The notes: generated from the sequence alone by a model not told the origin. Numbered from the stretch's first letter, positions 1-6,943 are shown. The stretch is DNA of 8,403 bases from Anaerolineaceae bacterium (GCA_014860845.1 JACZIY010000512.1:1-8403), one strand, 5' to 3'. A program made the numbers and translations.

Positions 1-930
1 GCGGTATCCAGCATGCTGGACCTACTTCCCGTTACCTTACGCGCCTGGGAGCGGCGTTATGGAATGCCAGCTCCGCACCGAGGAGAACAGGGATATCGCT
101 TGTATTCTCCGTATGATGTTCGTCTCTTACGCTGGTTAAAACAACAAAATGATACAGGAATGAGTATCGGACAGGCGGTTAAATATCTAAATGAGTTGCA
201 CAGCGATGGCAAAGACCCGGTTAAAGAAATGGCTCAGGAACATGAAAAGACTGCCGAAACTGTTAATCAGGTTTCATTGGAAATTTTTTCTCGTCATTTC
301 CAACAATATTTAATGAACTATCAGAACGAAAATGCATCAGAAATCTTAAGGCGTGCTTTTTCTATTTACAATGTTGATCAGGTATTGACCGAAGTCATTC
401 AGGCTACCCTCGTACGCATAGGAGAAGCCTGGCATAGTGGAGAAATTCCGATTGCTGTGGAACATTTTGCTACCCAATTTTGCGAACAACACCTGATGGG
501 CATGTTTTATTCTTCATCTTTTCCTACTCGCGAAGGCACAATTTTTGCAGCCTGTGCTCCAGGGGAAATGCATCAGATAGGGATCCTCAGTCTGGTTGTG
601 ATACTTCGTTGGCGTGGATGGGACGTAAAGTATTTCGGCCAGAATCTAAGCTTAGAACGTATTCAGGAAACATTGACTGTCATTAAACCCAACACGATAC
701 TCTTTACAGCCACAACCAGGGAAAGCGCACTAGCGCTGAAACCATTAAATTCAATTATAGAAAAATATCCTTTTGAACAACCTCTGGTTTTCCTGGGAGG
801 ATTAGCCTTTCAAAATTATCCCGAATTAGTTCGCCAAATGCCTGGAGAAATTTTAAATTTTTCTCCCAGCAAAAATATTGATTTAATTGAAAAACAGATT
901 TACAGAAAGCTTGCCAACCAGAAAGAATAA
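1..930 (+). CDS. MerR-family regulator with cobalamin-binding domain (CarH-like), 5' end outside window
   Basis: A likely B12-dependent transcriptional repressor. The reading frame is open from base 1, and the residues before the Met at 13 (AVSS) continue a MerR helix-turn-helix, so the true start lies upstream and Met-13 is internal. Counting from that Met, residues 1-65 hold the HTH and wing (TLRAWERRYG, then GYRLYSPYDV). Residues about 90-165 look like the helical-bundle half of a B12 module, with W140 and, nine residues on, E150-H151: the Wx9EH signature of CarH adenosylcobalamin photoreceptors. Residues about 173-300 look like the Rossmann half, with E185-x-H187-x-x-G190 supplying the probable cobalt-ligating His and a GG pair at 262-263. 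In the family, CarH tetramers bound to AdoCbl repress promoters and fall apart in light. No carotenoid or B12 genes are visible; the next gene is an exporter. Light or B12 sensing here is inference; domain assignment is firm. Confidence 0.88.
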   Translation, partial: AVSSMLDLLPVTLRAWERRYGMPAPHRGEQGYRLYSPYDVRLLRWLKQQNDTGMSIGQAVKYLNELHSDGKDPVKEMAQEHEKTAETVNQVSLEIFSRHFQQYLMNYQNENASEILRRAFSIYNVDQVLTEVIQATLVRIGEAWHSGEIPIAVEHFATQFCEQHLMGMFYSSSFPTREGTIFAACAPGEMHQIGILSLVVILRWRGWDVKYFGQNLSLERIQETLTVIKPNTILFTATTRESALALKPLNSIIEKYPFEQPLVFLGGLAFQNYPELVRQMPGEILNFSPSKNIDLIEKQIYRKLANQKE

Positions 931-985
931 GAATAAGTAAAAGAATTATTTCAAATGAAAATATCTTTTCAAGCATTCTTAGTCA

Positions 986-1020
986 GGGTGGTTTTTTGGA
1001 TATACACCCCAAAACAACCC
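986..1020. repeat. Imperfect inverted repeat between regulator and exporter genes
   Basis: The left arm at 986-999 (GGGTGGTTTTTTGG) pairs with the right arm at 1009-1020 (CCAAAACAACCC), with one mismatch, a two-base bulge and a 9-base loop. No T-run follows on the plus strand, so it is a poor intrinsic terminator. Its place 40 bases before the exporter start and after a DNA-binding regulator makes an operator possible. No clear -35/-10 pair was found around it. Confidence 0.35.
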
Positions 1021-1059
1021 GTCAAATTAGGATTATGGAGATGAAACACAAGAAGGATC

Positions 1060-2268
1060 ATGACAGATAAAAAACGATTGTTTTCCATATTTTTGGTTGT
1101 CTTTATCGATCTGCTAGGTTTTAGCATTATTCTGCCATTATTGCCTTTTTATGCAGAAACTTTTGGCGCATCCGCCACGATAGTAGGCTTATTAGTTGCT
1201 ATCTATGCTGCAGGACAAATGATCAGCGCTCCTATTTTGGGCCGATTATCGGACCGCTATGGCCGCAGACCCTTCCTGATCATCAGCATCCTGGGAGGAG
1301 CGATCAGTTTTTTTATACTGGGATTAGCCTCAAATCTCACCATGTTGTTTATAGCCCGCCTCGTTGCTGGAATAACTGCAGGAAACATTAGTATTGCTCA
1401 GGCTTATATCACCGACGTCACGGACGTCAAAAACCGCTCGCGAGGGCTTGGTTTAATAGGTGCTGCATTTGGTCTTGGCTTCATTATTGGACCGGCCTTA
1501 GGGGGTCTTTTAAGTCAATGGGGATACGCTGTACCCGCTTTTCTGGCTGCAGGAATTGCCACATTTAACTTATTGGTTGTCATAATCTGGTTACCTGAAT
1601 CCTTGACCGAGGAAAGAAAAAATGAGATTCTACTACAGAAAAAACCTCCAATCTCCCTTAAGTCTTTAATTGCAACATTAAGAAAACCGGTGGTAGGACC
1701 CCTCTTGAACACCCGTGTTTTTTATGGATTTGCCTTTGCCCTTTTCCAATCAGTTTTTGCATTATATGGTCAATATCGCTTTGGATTAAATGCACAGAAT
1801 ATCGGTTATATCCTCACATATGTTGGGGTATTATCGGTGATCACCCAGGGTGTTATTGTAGGCAAAATTTCAGATCGTTTTCCAGATCAAAAAATTATCT
1901 TTTTTTCAACATTAATGATTGCTATTAGTTTTCTTGCCTGGGCATTTTCTCCCGGTTTAATTTTTTTACTAATCATACTATTACCTATCGCCATGAATGC
2001 CGGCATTTTAAATACAATTATTAATACGGCCCTGACGAAAGCTGTTCCACCAGTGGAATTTGGGGGAATTTTGGGATTATCCGCTGCGCTGGAAAGCGCG
2101 ACACGGGTGATTGCTCCAACCTTAGGTGGTTTCCTTCTTGAAACTTTTGGAACTTCCGCCCCCGGTCTTCTGGGAGGCTTAATATTATTATGGTTATCAA
2201 CTTATATATTCAGGTTCATATTCAATCCCCTAAAAATAGATACTACTCCAATAAATATTGAAGCCTGA
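1060..2268 (+). CDS. MFS drug:H+ antiporter, TetA/DHA1-like
   Basis: A 402-residue inner-membrane exporter of the major facilitator superfamily, the usual size for a 12-helix DHA1 protein. D17 sits in helix 1 (FIDLLGF), where these antiporters keep an acidic residue. Motif A is complete at residues 61-71 (GRLSDRYGRRP), and a weaker second-half copy is at 268-273 (GKISDR). Motif C, typical of antiporters, lies at about 131-149 (GLGFIIGPALGG). A basic stretch at about 180-210 is the central cytoplasmic loop. The start follows AGAAGGA at 1051-1057, only two bases from the ATG, which is tight but usable. By remembered alignment, the helix-3 Asp needed for tetracycline in TetA(B) is a Ser here (about residue 87), so tetracycline is a doubtful substrate. 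The upstream MerR/B12 gene on the same strand could regulate it, but the gap is 129 bases. The real substrate is unknown. Confidence 0.9.
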   Translation: MTDKKRLFSIFLVVFIDLLGFSIILPLLPFYAETFGASATIVGLLVAIYAAGQMISAPILGRLSDRYGRRPFLIISILGGAISFFILGLASNLTMLFIARLVAGITAGNISIAQAYITDVTDVKNRSRGLGLIGAAFGLGFIIGPALGGLLSQWGYAVPAFLAAGIATFNLLVVIIWLPESLTEERKNEILLQKKPPISLKSLIATLRKPVVGPLLNTRVFYGFAFALFQSVFALYGQYRFGLNAQNIGYILTYVGVLSVITQGVIVGKISDRFPDQKIIFFSTLMIAISFLAWAFSPGLIFLLIILLPIAMNAGILNTIINTALTKAVPPVEFGGILGLSAALESATRVIAPTLGGFLLETFGTSAPGLLGGLILLWLSTYIFRFIFNPLKIDTTPINIEA

Positions 2269-2315
2269 TCGCTAATTTTTTCGTTTAAATTCCATTTTTC
2301 TAATCCTTGTTAACC

Positions 2316-2321
2316 TATAAT
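2316..2321 (+). promoter_or_regulatory. Candidate -10 box for the flavoprotein gene
   Basis: A perfect TATAAT lies 35 bases before the flavoprotein ATG, in the 87-base gap after the exporter gene. Transcription would begin near 2328, giving a leader of roughly 28 bases. No convincing -35 hexamer is found at 16-18 bases upstream (the region is T-rich), so support is the -10 box and its position only. Confidence 0.4.
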
Positions 2322-2355
2322 AATTTCAAGGTATGATTATCATTGATAAAATCCT

Positions 2356-3609
2356 ATGATTGAAAAAATATCTTCACTTTCAAACTTCATCATCATTGGT
2401 GGAGGACCTGCTGGCCTGATGGCAGCTGAACATCTTGCATCGCAGGGGTTTTCAGTCGATATATATGAAGCAAAACCTGCAGTCTTACGCAAATTCCTGG
2501 TGGCGGGTAAAGGGGGATTGAATCTCACCCGCGAAGAAGATTTTGAAAAATTTCTCTTACGCTATGGAAACCGTTTAAAAGAATTGGAACCATTTTTACG
2601 CGTGTTTGGTCCAATCGAATTAAGAGCCTGGGTGCAAAATTTAGGATTTGAAACGTTTGTAGGTAGTTCGGGCAAAATCTTTCCCAGTGATATGCAGGCT
2701 GTATCCATACGACTTGCCTGGATTCAACGATTAAAACAGAAGGGGGTCAGGTTTCATTTAAATCACCGTTGGCTGGGATGGAATCAAGAACAAAACCTGG
2801 TTTTTCAGGCCAAATCCGAAAATGTAATAACTCGTCCTGAAGCAGTAATTCTCGCCCTGGGTGGAGCCAGTTGGCCCACAACTGGCAGTGATGGCACCTG
2901 GGTGCCTACTCTCCAACAACAAGGAGTTGAAGTCTCACCGTTAAAACCAGCCAATTGCGGTTTTGATGTAAAGTGGAGTGATTATTTTCGTGATCGTTTC
3001 CAGGGAACACCACTCAAATCCGTGGCGATCCACTTTCAACCAACTTCTGGGATACCTCTATATCAACGGGGGGAATTTATAATCACCCATTATGGTGTGG
3101 AAGGAAGTTTGATTTACGCTTTTTCTGCAGCCATTCGGGATGAGATAGCCGAAAATAATCAGGCTATTATTCACCTGGACCTGGCTCCCGATTGGTCAAT
3201 TGAACAACTTGAAACGAGATTATCACGCCCACGCGGTTCACGCTCCATCTCATCTCATATCGAAAAAAGTGTTGGCATTCATGGTGCCAAAGCAAACTTG
3301 TTGTGGGAATTTTTTCCTCGATCCGTTTTCGATGACCACCAAAAATTGGCAACAGCCATCAAATCCTTAGCTGTTCCTCTGGTCGCTCCTCGCCCGATTG
3401 AAGAAGCGATCAGCACTGCTGGCGGAGTGCGCTTCGAAGATCTGGATGGTCATCTGATGTTAAAAAACTTACCCGGCGTATTTTGCGCGGGAGAGATGCT
3501 TGATTGGGAAGCTCCGACGGGAGGGTATTTACTGACTGCTTGTTTTTCAACCGGGATGGCTGCTGCTTGTGGGGTAATTGATTGGTTGAGACAACAAAAT
3601 GCAAATTGA
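2356..3609 (+). CDS. NAD(P)/FAD-dependent oxidoreductase, HI0933/PP_4765-type flavoprotein
   Basis: A 417-residue flavoprotein of unknown reaction. The N-terminal dinucleotide fold is clear: a beta strand, G15-G-G17-P-A-G20, and an acidic residue at the end of strand 2 (E38). GKGGLNLT at 51-58 corresponds to the glycine-rich segment that in the wider HI0933/YhiN family reads like GGGRCNLTN; the variant here is what I recall from the PP_4765-type subgroup. ALGG at 167-170, TAGGV at 354-358, CAGE at 377-380 and GGYLLTACFSTG at 389-400 are the other FAD-contact blocks expected in this fold. No signal peptide or membrane helix is seen, so it is probably cytoplasmic. The ATG has no recognisable Shine-Dalgarno sequence. 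An upstream TATAAT suggests its own promoter. The fold and cofactor are confident; the substrate is not known for the family, and neither neighbour points to one. Confidence 0.88.
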   Translation: MIEKISSLSNFIIIGGGPAGLMAAEHLASQGFSVDIYEAKPAVLRKFLVAGKGGLNLTREEDFEKFLLRYGNRLKELEPFLRVFGPIELRAWVQNLGFETFVGSSGKIFPSDMQAVSIRLAWIQRLKQKGVRFHLNHRWLGWNQEQNLVFQAKSENVITRPEAVILALGGASWPTTGSDGTWVPTLQQQGVEVSPLKPANCGFDVKWSDYFRDRFQGTPLKSVAIHFQPTSGIPLYQRGEFIITHYGVEGSLIYAFSAAIRDEIAENNQAIIHLDLAPDWSIEQLETRLSRPRGSRSISSHIEKSVGIHGAKANLLWEFFPRSVFDDHQKLATAIKSLAVPLVAPRPIEEAISTAGGVRFEDLDGHLMLKNLPGVFCAGEMLDWEAPTGGYLLTACFSTGMAAACGVIDWLRQQNAN

Positions 3610-3663
3610 TGAAAGCAAAAACTTCCTCACCATGTTTCATCACAAGATTATGATATGAAGTGT

Positions 3664-3676
3664 ACAATCAAATTGT
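3664..3676. repeat. Short perfect inverted repeat upstream of mscL
   Basis: ACAAT-CAA-ATTGT forms a perfect 13-base dyad about 100 bases before the mscL start. It could be an operator half-site pair or chance in AT-rich DNA. The rest of the 170-base gap 3610-3779 holds small hairpins (for example TGAGT/ACTCA at 3693-3707) without T-runs, and I see no clear terminator or promoter in it. Confidence 0.2.
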
Positions 3677-3767
3677 GTGGAATTACTTCTGTTGAGTGAT
3701 AAACTCATCAATGCAGCTGGGAAATAGAACAGAGTCTCACAGCTACGTTTAATGTTCGTTTATTTAA

Positions 3768-3773
3768 AAGGAG
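3768..3773 (+). promoter_or_regulatory. Strong ribosome binding site of mscL
   Basis: AAGGAG lies six bases before the mscL ATG at 3780. It is the best Shine-Dalgarno sequence in the window and fixes the start. Most other genes here have weak sites or none, so mscL may be translated unusually well. Confidence 0.8.
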
Positions 3774-3779
3774 TCTATT

Positions 3780-4211
3780 ATGCTCAAGGAATTCAAAGAA
3801 TTCGCAATGCGCGGAAATGTGATTGATCTTGCCATCGGTGTAATCATTGGAGGTGCGTTTGGGAAGATCGTTTCTTCCTTCGTTGCTGATGTGATTATGC
3901 CTTTGATTGGATTATTGTTGGGTAATGTAAGTTTTGCCAATCTGTTCGTCAATTTAGGTCCTGAGAAATATGCAACCTTAGCAGCTGCACAGGAAGCGGG
4001 TGCACCTACCCTTAATTATGGTATCTTCATCAACGCAATCGTCGATTTCCTGATTATCGCATTTGTGATCTTTCTGGTTGTAAAAGGTATCAACAAAATG
4101 CAGAAACCTGCACCAGTTGCTACCCCCACAACCAAGAAATGCCCATTCTGTTTTACAGAAATTGCCATCGAAGCCAAACGCTGCCCGAATTGCACCTCTC
4201 AACTCGATTAA
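3780..4211 (+). CDS. mscL: Large-conductance mechanosensitive channel MscL with C-terminal zinc ribbon
   Basis: A 143-residue inner-membrane channel that opens under high membrane tension and releases solutes on hypo-osmotic shock. Residues 1-48 match the family almost residue for residue: amphipathic N-terminal helix ([19 protein letters not shown]), then the pore-lining TM1 with its small-residue face ([14 protein letters not shown]). The periplasmic loop is at about 50-80 and TM2 at about 82-102, followed by KGINKMQ. The odd part is the tail. Where E. coli MscL forms a cytoplasmic helical bundle, this protein has a Pro/Ala/Thr linker (109-118) and a Cys4 module, C121-P-F-C124 and C135-P-N-C138 with ten residues between, a rubredoxin-like zinc ribbon. 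Similar tails occur in some other bacterial MscL proteins. It probably binds zinc in the cytoplasm; its effect on gating is unknown. It is transcribed toward the HAD gene and ends at a terminator hairpin. Confidence 0.97.
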   Translation: MLKEFKEFAMRGNVIDLAIGVIIGGAFGKIVSSFVADVIMPLIGLLLGNVSFANLFVNLGPEKYATLAAAQEAGAPTLNYGIFINAIVDFLIIAFVIFLVVKGINKMQKPAPVATPTTKKCPFCFTEIAIEAKRCPNCTSQLD

Positions 4212-4251
4212 CCAAACTTTTTCGTCAATTAAATAAATAGAAGGAATGATT

Positions 4252-4296
4252 CACCAATAGGATTCCGACCTAAAACCCGATTTCTATTGGTGTTTT
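4252..4296 (+). terminator. Intrinsic terminator of mscL, overlapping the 3' end of the convergent HAD gene
   Basis: CACCAATAG at 4252-4260 pairs perfectly with CTATTGGTG at 4284-4292, and two further inner pairs (one G-U) are possible. TTTT at 4293-4296 follows on the plus strand. The right arm contains the stop and last codons of the HAD gene on the other strand. The loop is long (about 20 bases) and the T-run short, so efficiency is uncertain. On the minus strand no U-run follows the hairpin, so it mainly serves mscL. Confidence 0.6.
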
Positions 4297-4985
4297 AGAT
4301 TCTCCAGGATGGCTGGTAGCTCCTTTATTGATTCAATCTGAACGTACCCATCAGCATGAGAACTAGAATCAGCCACAACCTCATGAGCCCAGGTGAATCG
4401 GTGTGGAATATACACTCCATATCCCCCAATCTTCACAACCGGTAAAATATCCGAACGCAAAGAGTTTCCAACCATTAAAAATTCGGCGGGTTCAATATTA
4501 TATCGCTTTAAGATTTGTGAATAGATGTCATCATGTTTATCACTGACAACTTCGTATGCTTCAAAGAAATCCTCCAGGTGAGAATTTACCATCTTACGCT
4601 CCTGGTCCAGCAAATCACCTTTCGTGATCACCATCATTCGATAATCAGCATGGAGAAGTTGCAATGTGTCCAAAACACCTGGTAAAAGATCTGCAGGTTG
4701 TTCCAGCATGCTTCTTAAATGTCTTATTAAAGCAATAATTTCTGAGCTACCAACTGCACCATCACTCAGCCGAATGGCAGTCTCAATCATTGATAAACCA
4801 AAGGCTTTAATTCCATACCCATACCACGACATGTTACTGGTTTCGGTATTCAGTAATTCCGTTTCCACAACATCTGCAAGTTGATAGGGAGCAAGTAACT
4901 TCGCTAACAGGTCCTGCCCATCATGGTAATATTTTTCATTTTCCCAAAGGGTATCATCAGCATCAAATGCAATCCACCGAATCAT
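4284..4985 (-). CDS. HAD-superfamily hydrolase (probable small-molecule phosphatase)
   Basis: A 233-residue soluble protein of the haloacid dehalogenase superfamily. Motif I is D8-A-D10-D11-T12 near the N-terminus, with D8 the expected nucleophile and D10 the general acid. T121 (VITKGD) fits motif II, K150 (SDKHDD) is the likely motif III lysine, and GNSLRSD at 173-179 is motif IV, with D179 a likely Mg2+ ligand. Residues about 16-95 are helical and sit between motifs I and II, a C1-type cap, as in YjjG- or phosphoglycolate-phosphatase-like enzymes. All catalytic residues are present, so it should be active as a phosphatase, but the substrate cannot be read from sequence. The ATG at 4985 has only a weak GGGA upstream and no other in-frame start nearby. 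The helicase gene ends 45 bases upstream on the same strand, so co-transcription is possible. Confidence 0.88.
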   Translation of the reverse strand: MIRWIAFDADDTLWENEKYYHDGQDLLAKLLAPYQLADVVETELLNTETSNMSWYGYGIKAFGLSMIETAIRLSDGAVGSSEIIALIRHLRSMLEQPADLLPGVLDTLQLLHADYRMMVITKGDLLDQERKMVNSHLEDFFEAYEVVSDKHDDIYSQILKRYNIEPAEFLMVGNSLRSDILPVVKIGGYGVYIPHRFTWAHEVVADSSSHADGYVQIESIKELPAILENLKHQ

Positions 4986-5012
4986 TTCATCATCCCGAAT
5001 TAGTAGATCATT

Positions 5013-5032
5013 ATCGCATCTTGCGATTTTTT
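5013..5032 (+). terminator. Small hairpin plus T-run pointing along the plus strand, between two minus-strand genes
   Basis: ATCGCA (5013-5018), a TCT loop, TGCGAT (5022-5027) and then TTTTT form a short terminator-like element on the plus strand. Both flanking genes are on the minus strand, where no U-run follows the stem. It could stop antisense transcription before it enters the helicase gene. The stem has only six pairs, three of them G-C, so chance is possible. Confidence 0.35.
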
Positions 5033-6698
5033 ATCCCTGCCGTTTTAATCTGGCTGGTTTACCAAAAAATTCAAGTCTCTTTAACTTATTGATGACCTGG
5101 TCCACATATTGCTCAGAGACATCCACAAAGGTTTCGTGTTGTTGAATGGTGATGGCTCCAACTGCTTTTCCAGGTATCTTGGCTTCATTCGCGATAGCAC
5201 CTACGACCATCGTGGGACGAATTTGTTCAGCCTTCCCTAATCCAAATGATAATCTCACCATACCAGCTTCATGGCTGCTGTTTCGGCTTCCTTTAGATCT
5301 TCCGGCATGCTCAAATCTGCGGGATTCGCCACTGTGTGGTTTGGCTCCACGCGCGTTTCTCCCTCCGCGTTGGCCAACTTCTACAATACCAACCGGCATG
5401 ATATGAACATATTTTTTAAATTCTTTCACCAGTTTTAAAGCAGTGGCAGCCACCAACAAAGGATCATGGCCTTCTTCTACCAATTTATTGACCAATTCGA
5501 TTTCACGGGGTGGCTTTTCACTATTCAATCGTTCGACAATCAGATTTTCAAATTCAAGTTGGCGCTTGGTTAGAATATCTTTTTCAGAAGGCATTTTTTC
5601 TACCGACATAGCCTGCTGGGTAACTTTTTCAAATCGCCGGATACGGAACATCTCGTTACCAGTGATCAGGGATATAGCTACCCCTTTAGCGCCAGCACGT
5701 CCGGTTCTGCCAATTCGGTGAATATATTCTTCCGCTTCGAATGGAACATCATAGTTAAATACATGTGAAACACCCAGAATGTCCAAACCACGAGCAGCTA
5801 CATCCGTTGCCACCAGAACGCGGGTCAAACCACGACGGAAACGGTCCAGGGCAATTTCTCTGGCAGATTGTGCCAGATCCCCATGTAATGCTTCTGCAGA
5901 GTAATGCGCAGCCATGAGCCTATCACTTAGTTCTGCTGCACCAACTTTGGTACGGGTAAATATGAGGGCATTGGTAACTGGTTCATATTCAAGTAATCGC
6001 AGCAATGCGGCAAATTTATCTTTCTCATGCACCAGATACACTCGCTGTTCGGTATTTTCAACGGTAAGGGTTTTACCGGCAATGATTATTTCTTCAGGAT
6101 TATTCAGGTATCGATTGGCAAGTTTCCGGATTTCTTTTGGTAAAGTTGCCGAGAAAAGTGCTTTCTGGCAATCATATGGTGCATAAGCCAGAATCGCTTC
6201 TACTTCGTCAATGAAGCCCATTTTGAGCATTTCATCGGCTTCATCCAGAACCCAAAATCGGACCGTGGTGAGATCCAGAGCATTCTTCTTCTGTATTAAA
6301 TCCATCACACGACCTGGTGTTCCAACGACAATCTGTACACCTTCGGACAATTGATGCAATTGTCGCCCATAGGGTGCACCACCATAAACCGGCAGGATTT
6401 TCACAGATGTAAACTTGGCAAAGGTTTCGATTGCTTTTGAAACCTGTAATGCCAATTCCCGTGTTGGTGTCAGGATAAAGCCCTGTACAGCTTTCAACTT
6501 TGGGTCAATCATCTGCAGCATTGGTAAAGCAAACGCAGCAGTTTTGCCAGTCCCGGTTTGTGCTTGCCCTAACATGTCTTTTCCACTCATTAAAACCGGG
6601 ATTGCTTGTTCCTGAATCTCGGTTGGGGTTTCATACTCCAGTTCCTGGATTGCCTGATTGAGCTCAGGTTTCAAATTCAATGTTTCAAACAAATTCAT
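5031..6698 (-). CDS. deaD: DEAD-box ATP-dependent RNA helicase, DeaD/CsdA-like, with DbpA-type RNA-binding C-terminus
   Basis: A 555-residue cytoplasmic RNA helicase that unwinds short RNA duplexes using ATP; relatives act in ribosome assembly and mRNA turnover, especially in the cold. The Q motif is near residues 3-31, motif I at 46-53 (AQTGTGKT), Ia at 78-84 (PTRELAL), Ib at 127-130 (TPGR), II at 152-155 (DEAD) and III at 183-185 (SAT). In the second RecA domain are IV (ALIFTRTK, 244-251), V (TDVAARGLDI, 298-307) and VI (HRIGRTGRAG, 327-336). All are intact. After a helical region come a Gly/Arg-rich linker (about 441-475) and a DbpA-like RRM at about 481-550 with VVGAIANEAKI, as in CsdA. 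It is shorter than E. coli DeaD (about 630). The ATG has only a purine-rich GAAAG upstream. A 150-base leader with a terminator hairpin precedes it, suggesting regulated expression. Confidence 0.95.
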   Translation of the reverse strand: MNLFETLNLKPELNQAIQELEYETPTEIQEQAIPVLMSGKDMLGQAQTGTGKTAAFALPMLQMIDPKLKAVQGFILTPTRELALQVSKAIETFAKFTSVKILPVYGGAPYGRQLHQLSEGVQIVVGTPGRVMDLIQKKNALDLTTVRFWVLDEADEMLKMGFIDEVEAILAYAPYDCQKALFSATLPKEIRKLANRYLNNPEEIIIAGKTLTVENTEQRVYLVHEKDKFAALLRLLEYEPVTNALIFTRTKVGAAELSDRLMAAHYSAEALHGDLAQSAREIALDRFRRGLTRVLVATDVAARGLDILGVSHVFNYDVPFEAEEYIHRIGRTGRAGAKGVAISLITGNEMFRIRRFEKVTQQAMSVEKMPSEKDILTKRQLEFENLIVERLNSEKPPREIELVNKLVEEGHDPLLVAATALKLVKEFKKYVHIMPVGIVEVGQRGGRNARGAKPHSGESRRFEHAGRSKGSRNSSHEAGMVRLSFGLGKAEQIRPTMVVGAIANEAKIPGKAVGAITIQQHETFVDVSEQYVDQVINKLKRLEFFGKPARLKRQG

Positions 6699-6775
6699 TA
6701 ATTACTTTCACTTTCAGACGTACACGCCCATACACATTTTTTTTACAGAATCAGTGTTTTTGAGCAATTTTGAAC

Positions 6776-6808
6776 AAAAAAGGACTTGCTGATCCTGGCA
6801 AATCCTTT
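6776..6808 (-). terminator. Intrinsic terminator inside the helicase leader (candidate attenuator)
   Basis: On the minus strand AAAGGATTTGC pairs with GCAAGTCCTTT (11 pairs, one G-U) around an 8-base loop, followed by TTTTG. The pair that is G-U on the minus strand would be C-A on the plus strand, so the structure favours minus-strand RNA. It lies about 78-110 bases before the helicase ATG and downstream of a candidate promoter. A competing upstream segment (plus coordinates 6816-6832: AGGAC and TTGC in the RNA) can pair with the same 3' arm at 6781-6789, as an antiterminator would. Alternatively the promoter and terminator bound a roughly 70-base small RNA. Confidence 0.65.
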
Positions 6809-6855
6809 CCGAGTTGCAAACGATCTTGTCCTACTGATCTGTCGAACAATCAATA

Positions 6856-6864
6856 ATTGTAGCA
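6856..6864 (-). promoter_or_regulatory. Extended -10 promoter for the helicase gene
   Basis: On the minus strand TGCTACAAT is an extended -10 element (TGn directly before TACAAT, five of six consensus bases). No good -35 is seen 17 bases upstream, which extended -10 promoters tolerate. Transcription would start near 6849, giving a leader of about 150 bases ahead of the helicase ATG. Confidence 0.5.
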
Positions 6865-6908
6865 CAATCTGATAAATTTTGGGGATTTTTATTCACTCAG
6901 ATTCAAGC

Positions 6909-6937
6909 TTGCCTTGGCTCTTAACCCCTGTTAAAAT
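6909..6937 (+). promoter_or_regulatory. Sigma70-like promoter of the methyltransferase gene
   Basis: TTGCCT at 6909-6914 (-35, four of six) and TAAAAT at 6932-6937 (-10, five of six) are spaced by exactly 17 bases. Seven bases past the -10 is A6944, the first base of the methyltransferase ATG, so the mRNA would be leaderless. The absence of a Shine-Dalgarno sequence before that ATG agrees with this. Confidence 0.5.
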
Positions 6938-6943
6938 TCAGAA

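Noticed and set aside
1414..1429. Tandem GACGTCA palindromes
   Set aside because: They lie inside the exporter gene and encode a repeated Asp-Val (TDVTDV) in a well-conserved region, so coding constraint explains them.
1060..2268. Tetracycline-resistance gene tet(A)
   Set aside because: Motifs A and C fit the broader DHA1 group, but a key tetracycline Asp appears to be Ser and there is no divergent TetR gene. The general exporter call is safer.
2333..2359. Eight-codon micro-ORF whose TGA overlaps the flavoprotein ATG (ATGA)
   Set aside because: AAGG is only one base from its ATG, too close to act as a ribosome binding site, and such overlaps arise easily in AT-rich DNA. It would need conservation to be taken seriously.
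3167..3667. Minus-strand open frames across the flavoprotein 3' end
   Set aside because: They are antisense shadows of a clearly conserved gene, without ribosome binding sites or recognisable protein features.
6715..6727. GACGTACA resembling the cold box of cold-shock mRNAs
   Set aside because: The match is on the plus strand, whereas the helicase RNA is read from the minus strand, so the RNA would not contain it.
6714..6737. Short minus-strand ORF (MCMGVYV) in the helicase leader
   Set aside because: It has no Shine-Dalgarno site, only an A-run before it, and no codon pattern suggesting a leader peptide.
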